Positions 1 to 61,780 of a DNA stretch of 64,000 bases are shown here, piece by piece. Numbering within the stretch: the stretch's first letter is position 1; the number at the start of each line of letters is the position of its first letter. Location: the NCBI RefSeq assembly GCF_965638725.1, contig NC_134959.1, positions 14,867,417 to 14,931,416 of the forward strand, read 5' to 3'. Both the position numbers and the translations under genes were made by a program. This stretch comes from Aptenodytes patagonicus (taxonomy: Eukaryota > Chordata > Aves > Sphenisciformes > Spheniscidae). The notes beneath the pieces were generated by a model. It made no database searches. It saw only the letters and a program-made list of their open reading frames with translations, and was not told the DNA's origin.

Positions 1-389
1 AGAAAAGCACAAGCAGAATCTGACATACAATAATCCCAAAAATCTGATGCTCTGTAAGGATCAGACACAGTTTCAGATGACAGCCACTGCCAGTTTAGAA
101 CTCTAGTGCTACAGAAGCAACAGTGAACAGACAGAAGAGAAGTCAGAACCGGAAGAGCCCTACCATGTCACATGGATTTCAAAGACAGTTTCAGCCATGC
201 TAACTGATGAAACCTGTAGTTGCTGGTCCAACCTTTCAAATTTGTTAGAGCATTCAACACAAGTGTTTGAAGTGCCAGACTGAACACATAAATGTTAACT
301 TGATGTTTCTGAAAGGCACAACCTATGAATCTATCTTAAAAAAACATATGGTATGTAAATGAAAAGAAGTAAGTACAGTGTGTATCTTC
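1..389 (-). other. VPS35: VPS35 3' UTR, partial
   Basis: The sequence directly after the VPS35 stop is continuous 3' UTR up to the window edge. I see no AATAAA or ATTAAA on the minus strand here, so the polyadenylation site is probably outside the window. Confidence 0.75.
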
Positions 390-26630
<26,241 letters not shown>

Positions 26631-26687
26631 GGTCGCGCCGCCGCCACAAGCCGCCCCCACCAGCAACGCCCCGCAGCGCCGCGCACC

Positions 26688-26697
26688 GTCATGTGAC
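26688..26697. promoter_or_regulatory. GTCATGTGAC E-box (M-box / CLEAR-like)
   Basis: A ten-base near-palindrome with a CATGTG core, 57 bp upstream of the VPS35 ATG. It differs by one base from the CLEAR consensus GTCACGTGAC, bound by TFEB/TFE3/MITF, and also fits USF. A lysosome/endosome regulator at VPS35 is plausible but unproven. Confidence 0.45.
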
Positions 26698-26744
26698 TGC
26701 GCCGCCCGCGTCGCCCCGCCCCGCCACCGCGTCTCGGCCTTCCC

Positions 26745-26805
26745 ATTGGTCCGTTCCGAGGAAGTGGTCCGCTCCAGGCCGATTGGCGTAGAGGGCGATG
26801 ATTGG
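26745..26805 (+). promoter_or_regulatory. Three ATTGG (inverted CCAAT) boxes
   Basis: ATTGG at 26745-26749, 26782-26786 and 26801-26805. CCAAT boxes are bound by NF-Y and are common in divergent and cell-cycle promoters such as those of replication genes. The third is embedded in ATTGGCGGCGGGG, which also resembles a weak E2F site. Function is inferred. Confidence 0.6.
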
Positions 26806-26903
26806 CGGCGGGGCCGGCCAGTCCGCTGCCGAACCTGGCTGCGCGTCGCGGGGCCGCGCGCTGCAGGGAGAGCGGGCGGGAGCGGCGGCTGTTGGGCGGC
26901 CGC

Positions 26904-26968
26904 ATGGAGCGCGGCGCGGTGCGGCGCCTCGCTGCCCGGCTGGGCCTCACCGAGCCCGGCGTCATCAG
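26904..26968 (+). CDS. ORC6: ORC6 coding exon 1
   Basis: Residues 1-21 plus two bases, MERGAVRRLAARLGLTEPGVI, lying inside the CpG island. Donor GTACCG is weak but is the only one joining exon 2 in frame with the family sequence. Confidence 0.93.
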
Positions 26969-29900
26969 GTACCGCGGGCCGCCCGGGGGGGCGTACGGTA
27001 ACGCGGGGCAGCTTCCCCTCGGGCGGCCCGGCTCCGGTAGAGCCCCGAGAGCGGTGTCTTCCTCCGGCGGCCGTCATCGCGGGGCGGGGGGCGTAGCTGC
27101 CGGGAGTCGGTGCCGTCCCATCGCGCTGTAGAAGAGGCTGCGGGACATGCAGCACTCCTGGTTACTGCACACCAGCTCTAGCCGGCCGCCCCCGCTCTCG
27201 GGAGCGTCATTCCCGTCCGGATAAGCGGGTCCGGCCGTGCGGTGCCGGCCTGGCCCGCTCCCGTCCAGCCGCCTGACCGTGCTTTGCCGCCGGACCTGCC
27301 TAGGCTCCTCCCTGGGGGTGCTGACCGGCCCTGTCGGCTCTCCCGGCACAGCAGCGGCAGCCGAGGTCTGCCTCACCTCCTTGCAATGCCAGCCGGCCAT
27401 CGGTTTCCTTCTTTGGTTCTGGTCGATGTGAAAAAAGTCACAGACCTTAAGGTATACGCGGTTAATGAAACGGCCATCGCAGGCTATGAAATGCAAAGCT
27501 GCTGCTGCAACTTATTAGAGAAAGGGCAGTATAATCCTGTGTTTGCTGTAGCACCCCTTTCCCTAAGCATGTGCTGCAGCCACTGCTGCAGCCAGGGAGC
27601 TGGACTAGGTAAACCTTGGATCAGTTCCTGTCCTGCCGTTCTTACTGTCTTGTAACTGTGGTTTTGTTAACGAGGGCTTTGTACGCTGGGTGTTTTGCAG
27701 AAAAGCTGAAGAGTATCTGCGGCTATCCCAGGTGAAATGCACGGGATTAATGGCTCAAATGACAGCGACAAGCAGTGCTGTGATGTGCCTGGACCTAGCA
27801 GCTAGTTTCATGAAACAACCGGTTGACAAAGTAAGATACAGTATATGACTTGGCTGGCTGGTGCGTTTTCCATAAGTCCACTAAAATCGTTGTTCTGTGT
27901 AGTGTATGTTGGGAGCAGGAAAGGGATAGTAATAACTGACATTACCCTAGACCCAGTAGTGTGCTGCTAGACACGGTGTTGGAGCTTTCGCTACTCAGAG
28001 TTTGAAACAGGGCAAATTGAGATCAGTGTCATAGTCACTTCACAAGTTGAGCTTGCTTTGCTATAATTTCAGCTCTTTTAGTAACAAACAAACTACCAGC
28101 AAGGATGTTAAATTTAAGATCTGTGCCTTTTACTGTGGGAGGGAAGCAGTGGCTCCAAGGAATCCCTCTCTGTAGTGGTACCTGTAAACTTCCATCTGCA
28201 GACCTGCCAGCTAAATGGCACTGAGCTGCCACAATAACATCTGGTACAAGATGTTCATGATTGTCCATTCACAGACAGAAGAGAATTGGACCTGACCCCA
28301 TGAGGAGTAGCATGAAAGTATTGCTCATCTCTTCAAGTTGCCCAGATCTTGGTTACCTTTGTTTTTAACCACCTTGTGATAAAAGGGCCATGTCATATTA
28401 TATGGAAAAGACAAACCTCACTTCCAATGAAATGGTCTAAAAATAACACTGCATTAAAAGATGTGGCATTCCTACGTGGTTAATCTTCCTGTGTGCAGTC
28501 AAAACTTAGATCATTCATTGCCCAAATTTCTTTAATATAGCAATTGAACTTTATTTTATGGTATTGTGTAGTTTCTCCCTAATCTGTTTTGGTTGCCTGA
28601 ATAAGATGTTGCGAAGGAATCTTGCTAATTCTTGGGGTTTGTCTTTGTCCTCTTGAAAGAGCTATTTTGTTAAACTCTCCGGTTTGAACAAGACTACCTA
28701 CCAGAGCTCCATGAAGTCTTTGGAATGTTTGCTAGAGGTGAACCCCAGACTGGGAATGCGAGACTTTGCTGTGCAATTCTGCTGCACAGAGGCAGTGAAC
28801 ACCGCTTCAAAAATACTACAGAGGTGAGGAAGCTCTTGTGAGCACAGTGGTAACCACTAGCAAGATTCTTTGTTCATTAGATATATAAAGAGCTTGATGG
28901 TTGGAAGGGCCAGGTATCTCCCACTGACTGGAGTGGTGAGGTGAGTTCTTAGCACTGACAATCCAGCCATTTATCTAGGCCACTTTTTAGAATACATGTT
29001 AGAAAGACTTAGTCTGTGAAGCTCAGTAAGTCATTGTCCAAGTCCCAATTCTTCAACAGGGAATAGTGCGAAAAATATAGGACTCCTAGTCCCTGTATTT
29101 GTCCATAGCATCACACTGTCTTCCATTTAACTGCTGATCATGTCACAGTTCAGAAGTAATGCTCAGTCAAAACAAATCCTCCCTTCTGGAGAAGCAGATC
29201 TCTTAAAATGTGCATTACTCTACCTGTAAAAACAATAGGTAGAACACTTCAATGGAGATTCAACAGATTTAACTAAAATTTTGCACTCTGTAACATCTAC
29301 TTTAACAAGAGCAATCACTGAAGAGCTCTGTTCTGGAGTGCTGCCGCCCTGATAGCGCATGTTTAAATGCTGTTAGGTCAGTGAACAAAGGCTGTATTGT
29401 CAGTGCTTAATACAAACTAAAAAAAAAAAAATAGGCTGGGAACAGGTAGACAATAAAAAAATTAAATTCTTCAGTGCTGCACATCCCCCATGTCATTTTC
29501 CATATTTAAGCCTTCATCTGTGTCATATACATATTAGAGGAATCGAAGAAACTGTAATTCTACCCTCTATTACAGGATGGATTTATGCAAAGCATCTCAT
29601 TGTAACTTTTAGATGTAGTGTAGAGGTAGAAGTGCTGTGTGGATGGGGAGCACAAGAAATAGATTTTACTGGCATACCTTGATCCAGATCCCTAATTTAA
29701 AATACATTTAATTCAAGAAGAGGTGATGATTCCAGTCCCCTTCTTTTCCCTAGCCTCTTTTGCTCTTCTCAGCCAGTAGCAGCTGTTTCTGCTTGACTGG
29801 GTTGCAAAGGACCAAATGATCCAACAGGAGACCTGTTCAAATGCTAAGTACCATGTGACAAATTAATTTCAATAGCTTCATTTGAGGCAAATGCACTATA

Positions 29901-32900
29901 CAATTATCACTCTTACTGTTGTTCTTTAGGTATGAATCCAGCCTCTCTGAAGCACAGCAAATGGACCTTGATTTCTCAAAACCACTTTTTATAACAGCTG
30001 CACTGTTCACTGCATGCAGGTGAGTATAGCTTGAGGGACCTTTTTTGGGCTTAAATGCCTAGTGAGACACCAAACAGAAATAGCGCTTACAATGTAAGCA
30101 GGTGATTCGTTCAGTATGTCTGAAGGGTCTCGCTTAGCACATCCTGCTGCCCTACTCCTGGAAATGGAGACAGCTGTAGCAAACCAGGCCTTTCCTTACA
30201 GTGAAGTCTCTAAACCTACACTGCGTTTGCCTTCAGGAGAAAGCAGAAGTATTGTATCAAATATACAGAAAAGGATCCTGAGTTACTTATCCTAAAATAA
30301 ATGAAACCTGTCTTCCCTGGTGTGTAATCGGATGCTGTGGGTAATTCCATTAGGACGTATCCACGGCAGTGGCTGAAAAACTTCTGTTAGTGTTTTGCAC
30401 TTCACCCTTCTTCCTCCCAGCCTAACCAGCATAACATGATCCCTTAGTAACATTTTCAGATTTTTTTTCCATTGTCAGGATAGATTTGAGCTGGGCACAA
30501 AGCAAAAAGTTGCATGGCTTTTGGTGAGATACTGCTCAAGGTGCAAGAATGGCTGCTAGCTTACTTCTAAGCACCAAGAAGCAGCCATTCTGAAGAAGGA
30601 AAAGCCCTACACAATCACATCCTGAGGGTGCTCTAACCTTTGGGAGGTGGATCTAATAGCTGTAGGCCTGTATCAGCTTGGAAGATAGATGTCAGGAGCA
30701 CCTGACTCAGCCAACTCTTTGTAAGAAATCTGCTTGCATGCAAATATCTTCCTTGTCAGTATTACGCCTTGTAACAATCTTGTGAAGCAATTCAGGTGCT
30801 GTGTAGTTGCACAGCTCCTGACAAATGTTCTCTTGACACAGGGGTCCCACTGAAAATCTGAAAAGTACCTTTTCCTAATAGAATTTCCTTATGTAACTTG
30901 AACTAACCCTGAGTTTCAATTCCTGAGCTGTATTGACTGAGTAGCATAGGGGTCTATTTTTTAAGCAAATTTGTTTCTGAGTGAAACAAGGATTGGATAG
31001 ATAGGACAAAAACTTGGGCCTGCCTTCCTCATTCTCACAGGCAGTGTTGGTACAGTAAATGTCACCTCAGCTGAATGACAGTTGCTGGAGCGTTGCTTTG
31101 TACAGAGATAACAACTTTCTCTTGTAGGTGTTTGAAGCTAAAAGTGGACAAAACTAAAATGTTGGCTACATCTGGGGTGAAAAAAGCAATATTTGACCGG
31201 CTGTGCAATCAGCTGGAGAAGATGAGCCAGCAACTCAGCAGTAAGTTTTTGGCTTTATCCCTGTAAGACAGCATATCCATCACCTGGCCTCACAGTGCCC
31301 CATCCTTTTCCAGTAGTGGTTTCATTCTGATCACTTTCAGCTGTCCCAGCCAAACCTGCCCATCCATTCCGACATGTTTCCTGCAGCCCAGTTCCCAGTC
31401 ACAGTCATTGCTTCTGGGGAAGTCGCAACAGCTTAGCGTGTGGCAAGGCCAAAAATAAGTATTTTCCTCTCTTCTCAAATGCTCACTGCTCCTTACATTC
31501 TCTGCTGCTGCAATTTATTCCCTGCTTCTCCCATACTACCTGACCTATCTTAGATTCCTCCTTCTTGCTTGCTTTCTGCATCCTGTTAACATGGTAACAT
31601 GACACAAATTAACCTAAACATCTTGCTACCTCTCTTACTTTGACTGACCCACTTCTGTGTTTTCCTTTCCCCCGCTGCAGGATTAACAAGCCTCAGCCTT
31701 GCTCTTGTGGTAGTAATTCAGCCATCACCTGAGACCATCCCTCCACATACAGTGGGCAGACATGAGGAATTTTTCTCATCCGTTGTTGAACCTGCAGCTC
31801 TCTCCACTCCTTTTTGTGGAGGAGGAAAATTGAAATACAATACGTGCCTTCCTGTCCTTATATCTCTGCTCCTTCCTACTTACCTCCTTTTTCCTTTCCC
31901 AGGCTCTCATTCTTACTCTCCCACTGACAGTACCCCTGCTTCACCCTGTCTTCATGCTTCGTATCGTGAAGTTTTCTGGAATATGCTGCCAGAACCCAAA
32001 CCAAAAGCTGCTGCTCTCTCCCTAGGCGTGGACCTTACCATAGTGCAGTGCCCTATAAAAAACCCAAAAAAAACACCACTAAAGCAGCTAAAGGCAGCTG
32101 GGAGTTTCTGGATCAGTTCTGGGAAGAGTGTGCATCTGTATACAGGGACAGCCCCCTGCATGTTGTGGGCACCTATAATACAAAGTGTGGAAATGGGATA
32201 GAAGGGAAGAAATAACTGATAATCCTGCCTGAGTAACCCAGAAGGGTAGCAGTGTGTTTTTGGGCTATGAACATGGTGGATCATTGTGGTTACAAATGCA
32301 GCAGCGCTAGTTAAAGCGGCCAACCAGTCCGTGCAACCCTTGAAGTGTGCTGGCACCTCTGCATGTACAGCTCGAGCATCAGTCTGGACCAGGGAACTGC
32401 TCTGACTGGGAGACAATACTTTTGGAAGGTGGCACTGCTGTCAAAGAATTGCATGTAGAACACCGCCCTTGGGCCCCCAAACACCATTCAGAAGTAAAGC
32501 AACTTACTTATTTTTTTAGAAGAAGATGTTCCACTGGCTGCAGACACACCTGAAAGCTTGCAGACCAACCTGGAGCACTGTGAGAAGGAAGATGGTAAGT
32601 TGTGTTTAGCTATGAACTAAAATCGCCTCACCAGAGCAGTTCTGAGCTTTATTGCTGCTTAATATTTTAGTTGTGTAGTATGCCATAATATTCAGTTCAC
32701 AGCAGCTTACTCCATTCTGCAAACCACTGACTGATGAAAGGACAAAGAGAACCTAGCAGAAGGACAGTGGTGTTTATACTGACTAGTCATAGTAGAATTC
32801 AGGACAACTGTTCCATTCAGACACGAAGGTGAAGAGGTGACTGTTCGGCAGGTGAGGGGAGCAGCAAACCACAGGATTAGATAACACAGTGACAGACCCT

Positions 32901-33162
32901 GTGCTTGTGTCTGTACATTTGCTCACTGCCATGGTTATTCCCAGCAACATATTGTCCACGATGGCCTGTCATGGACTTTCCTTCTCTCATAGGATCTGAA
33001 GATGATGAGGAGATGCCATGTAAACGGACAAAGACTGAAACAAAGCAAGACTATGAAGAATGGAAAAAGAAAATCCTGGAAAATGCTGCTAAGGCACAAG
33101 AGACAAGTAGGAGTACTGTCTCTGTAATGCCACCTAGTAATATAACTGCTGCTTGCTCATAA
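26904..33162 (+). CDS. ORC6: ORC6, origin recognition complex subunit 6 (7 coding exons, complete CDS)
   Basis: Encodes the smallest ORC subunit, which binds origin DNA through two TFIIB-like cyclin folds, attaches to ORC3 through its C-terminal helix and helps load MCM2-7 in G1. Exons: 26904-26968, 27701-27830, 28660-28823, 29930-30019, 31128-31240, 32520-32594, 32993-33162. All GT-AG with matching phases; 807 nt, 268 residues, against 252 in human. Family blocks seen: RKAEEYLRLSQVKC, TSSAVMCLDLAASFM, KLSGLNKTTYQS, LKLKVDKTKM, SGVKKAIFDRLC and the C-terminal DYEEWKKKILENAA. Tyr233 corresponds to the human tyrosine changed in Meier-Gorlin syndrome. The start is the first ATG in frame with the conserved LAARLGLTEP. 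The tail after ENAAKAQ is longer than in mammals. Confidence 0.98.
27701..27830 (+). CDS. ORC6: ORC6 coding exon 2
   Basis: Residues 22-65: RKAEEYLRLSQVKCTGL through SFMKQPVDK. First TFIIB-like fold. Acceptor TTTGCAG, donor GTAAGA. Confidence 0.96.
28660..28823 (+). CDS. ORC6: ORC6 coding exon 3
   Basis: Residues 66-119 plus two bases: SYFVKLSGLNKTTYQSSM through NTASKILQ. End of the first fold and start of the second. Donor GTGAGG. Confidence 0.96.
29930..30019 (+). CDS. ORC6: ORC6 coding exon 4
   Basis: Residues 120-149 plus two bases: RYESSLSEAQQMDLDFSK through LFTAC. Donor GTGAGT. Confidence 0.95.
31128..31240 (+). CDS. ORC6: ORC6 coding exon 5
   Basis: Residues 150-187 plus one base: RCLKLKVDKTKMLATSGV through KMSQQLS. 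Carries the basic surface of the second TFIIB-like fold. Donor GTAAGT. Confidence 0.96.
32520..32594 (+). CDS. ORC6: ORC6 coding exon 6
   Basis: Residues 188-212 plus one base: KEDVPLAADTPESLQTNLEH through CEKED. Acidic linker, poorly conserved; supported by the poly-T acceptor, GTAAGT donor and exact phase fit. Confidence 0.9.
32993..33162 (+). CDS. ORC6: ORC6 coding exon 7 (C-terminus)
   Basis: Residues 213-268 and TAA: GSEDDEEMPCKRTKTETK, then DYEEWKKKILENAAKAQ, then a Ser/Thr-rich end. Holds the ORC3-binding helix. Confidence 0.96.
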
Positions 33163-33770
33163 TTTTAACTCTCTGCTCTAACAAGAGTTCCAGTACCATA
33201 TGAGTGATGGCTGCCTGGTAGCCAGCTGATTTTGTTTATTAGCTAGTTTTTAAGTATTTAAGAATGTTATTTTTAGTAAATGACACCAGAATTGAGGTGA
33301 TTTTACAAGAAGCCTGTCTGACTACTCGCCAGGCTGGTACCTGAGCAACTATGGCATTAGGTGGTAGAATAGCTTCATTCTCTTGCTGCAAGCAGCAGGT
33401 AACATTCTAATGCTGTGTTAAGTGTAAATAAGTTATAAGTTATATGCCCTTGGGCCCCTGGCTGGAAGTAGTCAGTGAAAAGAGAGGGAGGGGACTAACG
33501 GTGCCTTGTTAAACTGCAAAACCAGCAGAGGAATGAAGACTGATAACTTTATTAATTTTTTTTTTTTTTTTTACTGTTGAAGAAATATTGTTTAGTTACT
33601 GAATTTGACTTATTTTTATGACCTGTATGGGACTGAAGTCTCTTGTGCTTGTGAGGGGTCCCAAATATTCCAAGAAACAATAAAAATACTGGAAGGAAAA
33701 GCTTTGCATTATGACATCAGGTTCTTGGCACTTGTCATATATAAAACCCTTAGAACACAAAATAAAAGAC
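33163..33770 (+). other. ORC6: ORC6 3' UTR (probable)
   Basis: Sequence after the ORC6 stop. Two AATAAA signals lie on the plus strand, at 33679-33684 and 33761-33766; either could end the mRNA. A run of about 21 T lies near 33551-33572. Confidence 0.6.
33679..33684 (+). terminator. ORC6: ORC6 candidate polyadenylation signal
   Basis: AATAAA about 515 bp after the stop codon. A second AATAAA at 33761-33766 is an alternative. Confidence 0.5.
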
Positions 33771-36688
33771 ATACAGGAGATGTCTGTGCTTTAAGGAGGA
33801 AGATATCCAGGGGACAAGGATCTTGTCTGGGTAATACAGGTTTTTTGCATCTCGCAGTCATAAACTTAGGGAAGAGGAGAGAGTGCCCTGCCCTGTAGTT
33901 CTTAGAGGCAACTTCTGCGATCCTACACTTTCATCCCAGCCACTCGAACTACAATTTGTGTTTGAAGGAAAATCGTAACTTTTAGCAGTACAGGGCTGGT
34001 GCAACTATAGTAAAAGCAACCCAAGTCTTCGTCCCTTTCTCTTGCATGTTTTCTGCCTGGGATGTGAAAGAAGATAACTTTCATAAACCCTCATTTCAAA
34101 ACAACCCAGAAAACCCTAAGCATCCATATGAAGCAAGGTAATTTATCTCATGTCTGAGCATTTAGATTTGAAACACTGCCCTCGTGCGAGCTTCTTCTCA
34201 ACAGTATTTTAATGGCTTGCCAAATGCCTCACTGCTGTGCATACTCCCTGCTTACTTAAGTGATGCTGATCGCACCAGGATTACAATAGCCAATATCATT
34301 AACTGCTTTAGATATCAGTGTATGGGGCCAGTTCTTTTTGTCATGCTTACTGTTCCAGTGACTCACAGGTCACCTGTGGTTCATCCTTTTAGCTTTTTGT
34401 AGACTCCAAAGCAAAGTGCACAGGACATGGTGAAACATCCCATAAGGCTGCAGAGGTGGGTTTCACTGTACTGCAGAACCATGTGATGGCTGCCGAATCT
34501 AAAGGGATTTCTTTCTATTAGAAACAAAATAGTAATCCTGCTGGCCAGAGGCACCTTCTCTTTGTAGAAAATGGAGAGGAAATACGTACAAGACAGCGGA
34601 GAGCATCCGTGTGTTATCCTCTAACAAAAATAGAGGAAGAAGCACACAGTAATTGGAAAGTTAAAACTTGCTGGCCATTTTCCTTTCACTTCTCCTCCTA
34701 ATGCATAAAAAAGGAAGTCACTTGAAGCCAACTTTACTTTAATTAGCAAGAGCTAATTTCATTCTAGACAAGAGTTCTGAAATTTAAGAGTAACTGTTGG
34801 GGAATGGACTCCAAACAAATGCCTGGTGTGCAGAGAAAATATTGGATAATTAACCCACACTGAGCAAAAGCTGTAACAAAATGCCTGCCTTTTAAAGTCT
34901 GATCTAATATGTAGCAGAGGGTCTTCAGGATGGGAGAGAATCCAACCTAGTACATTAGCATTCTGTTGTTAAGACCTACTCAGATGCTTTCAGATCTGTT
35001 TGGCGGGGGGCGGTTTAAACCAAAATTGAGGAATAGGCTTGTTCCATTTCAATGGAATTTATTCAGAAATATACAGACCAATTAATACAATCACATTTAG
35101 CATGCAGAACCACTGTGGAAGGAAAACAAACAGAAATGGGCCTTCACAGAAGGTGATACATTGTCAAGATTATTTCACTTGATTTTAATAATTCTTCTCT
35201 GTCTCAATTCTGGAAATGCTGCAGAAGTCCAGGATTCAGGACTATGCAGAGTGAGAAGCACTAGAGTGGAAAAGATAACTAGACTAGGGTAAGCCAGTCT
35301 TACAAACCTCTTTATTAGCAACCAACACTTTTGCTAATTCAAGGGACTTGAAAGTCCATAAAGTTAAAGGGAGCTCTACAGTGGGTTGATGCTTTTGCTG
35401 GAAAGCTAGTTTTAGTAGTATTAGTTTCCGCTTTTCCTAAGAGCCCATCCAGCTCACACTGAGTTTTGCAGAATCTAGAACAGGAATAAAGGAAACCACA
35501 GGTTTAATAAATAATGTTATACTTTTAGCTGAGAGATTGTAAGTGGCTCCAACTCTTTATACATCAGGAATAAGTTTAAAATCCAAAGTATTGTGAAGAA
35601 AACGTTTAATACTCAAGAGCAAAGTGGGGGAAAAAAGGGCTTCAACCTCCTAACTGGGCTAAAGGCAGAGTCTGGCAACACACCGTTTTCCTGCCGCTGA
35701 ACAGCAATAAAACCTATTTTGCATATCACACCATATCAACTTCTCGGACTTCATTAAAATTGTCAGAGGAGAAAATATCCTCAAACTAAAACTTACAAAT
35801 TAAGGGCTGCAATCACAGCCAATGAGAAGCACTTACAAGTTTTAAATACATATAAAATGATGTCTGGAAATCTCTTCTTTTCTGGACAGCATGAGATCTT
35901 TTTGCATAGACCCAACGGTCATTAGGCGATTTTTATTTGTGGCAGTTTCACCTATGTCCTTCCAAAAGTTCAATCAATTCAGCTCAATTCAACTCATCGT
36001 AAGAAAAAGCAGCAATGGACCAACTGACTTAAGTTGCTTCAAACCAGGATTCCTCATATTTCCTAACTATGCAGTGACTATTTTTTAAAGGAGAGAGTAG
36101 AATAAGAAAAACCCAACAAATAAAACCCATTCAACTCTGAGTAGTTGCACTGAATCATCGTCATGTTTGGGGGAAAAAAATGAATCTTTTTGAAAAAATT
36201 ACAGAAGAAAAGGATATCCGATATCTTTTGTTGTAAATAACAAACACCCGAGGGAAAAATTGTGCCACTGTTGTGGCAGTGCTCTAAAATTGATGGCATA
36301 CATCAGTCACGAAGAAAGTCTTTAGAGATCCCATGGTTGGTGTGAGAAACGAGAAAACTGACAAGGTGTTTTCTGGTGTAAACACACCGACAATACTCTG
36401 CAGAATCAAAGCCTTCAGCAAGAAGTCAGCCCCAATAACAGCCATGTTTTTCCATCACTATGTACAACAACTAAAATCTTGTAAAAACAAACAAGGTAGC
36501 TTCTGCTATTAGAAATTATTTCAGTGCCTCTTCCTTGAGGCGCTTCTGGAACCTTAGCGCTAACACACGTAATATTTGAGGAGGACAGACCCAAAACCTT
36601 ATGTTATAAAACAAAGGGGTAGAAATTATTGAAGATACTGAGTCTTCCTTTCATGGCTTCATGTCCATCTCCAAGAGTGGTAGATGCT
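33770..36688. other. ORC6-MYLK3 convergent gap and MYLK3 3' UTR
   Basis: The two genes end tail to tail. Minus-strand AATAAA candidates for MYLK3 lie at 35932-35937, 35311-35316 and 35058-35063, so its 3' UTR is probably 0.75-1.6 kb. The remainder (33770 to about 35000) shows nothing recognisable. Confidence 0.6.

Positions 36689-61780
<25,092 letters not shown>

Larger units (their letters stand above)
26969..32992 (+). other. ORC6: ORC6 introns 1-6 (between the listed exons)
   Basis: Introns: 26969-27700, 27831-28659, 28824-29929, 30020-31127, 31241-32519, 32595-32992. Intron 1 is CpG-rich in its first 400 bp. Intron 5 has pyrimidine-rich stretches and chance open frames but no repeat family I can name. 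Confidence 0.85.

Noticed and set aside
31707..32201. 164-codon plus-strand open frame in ORC6 intron 5
   Set aside because: No recognised family, no link to neighbouring exons, low-complexity stretches, and the ORC6 exon phases close without it.
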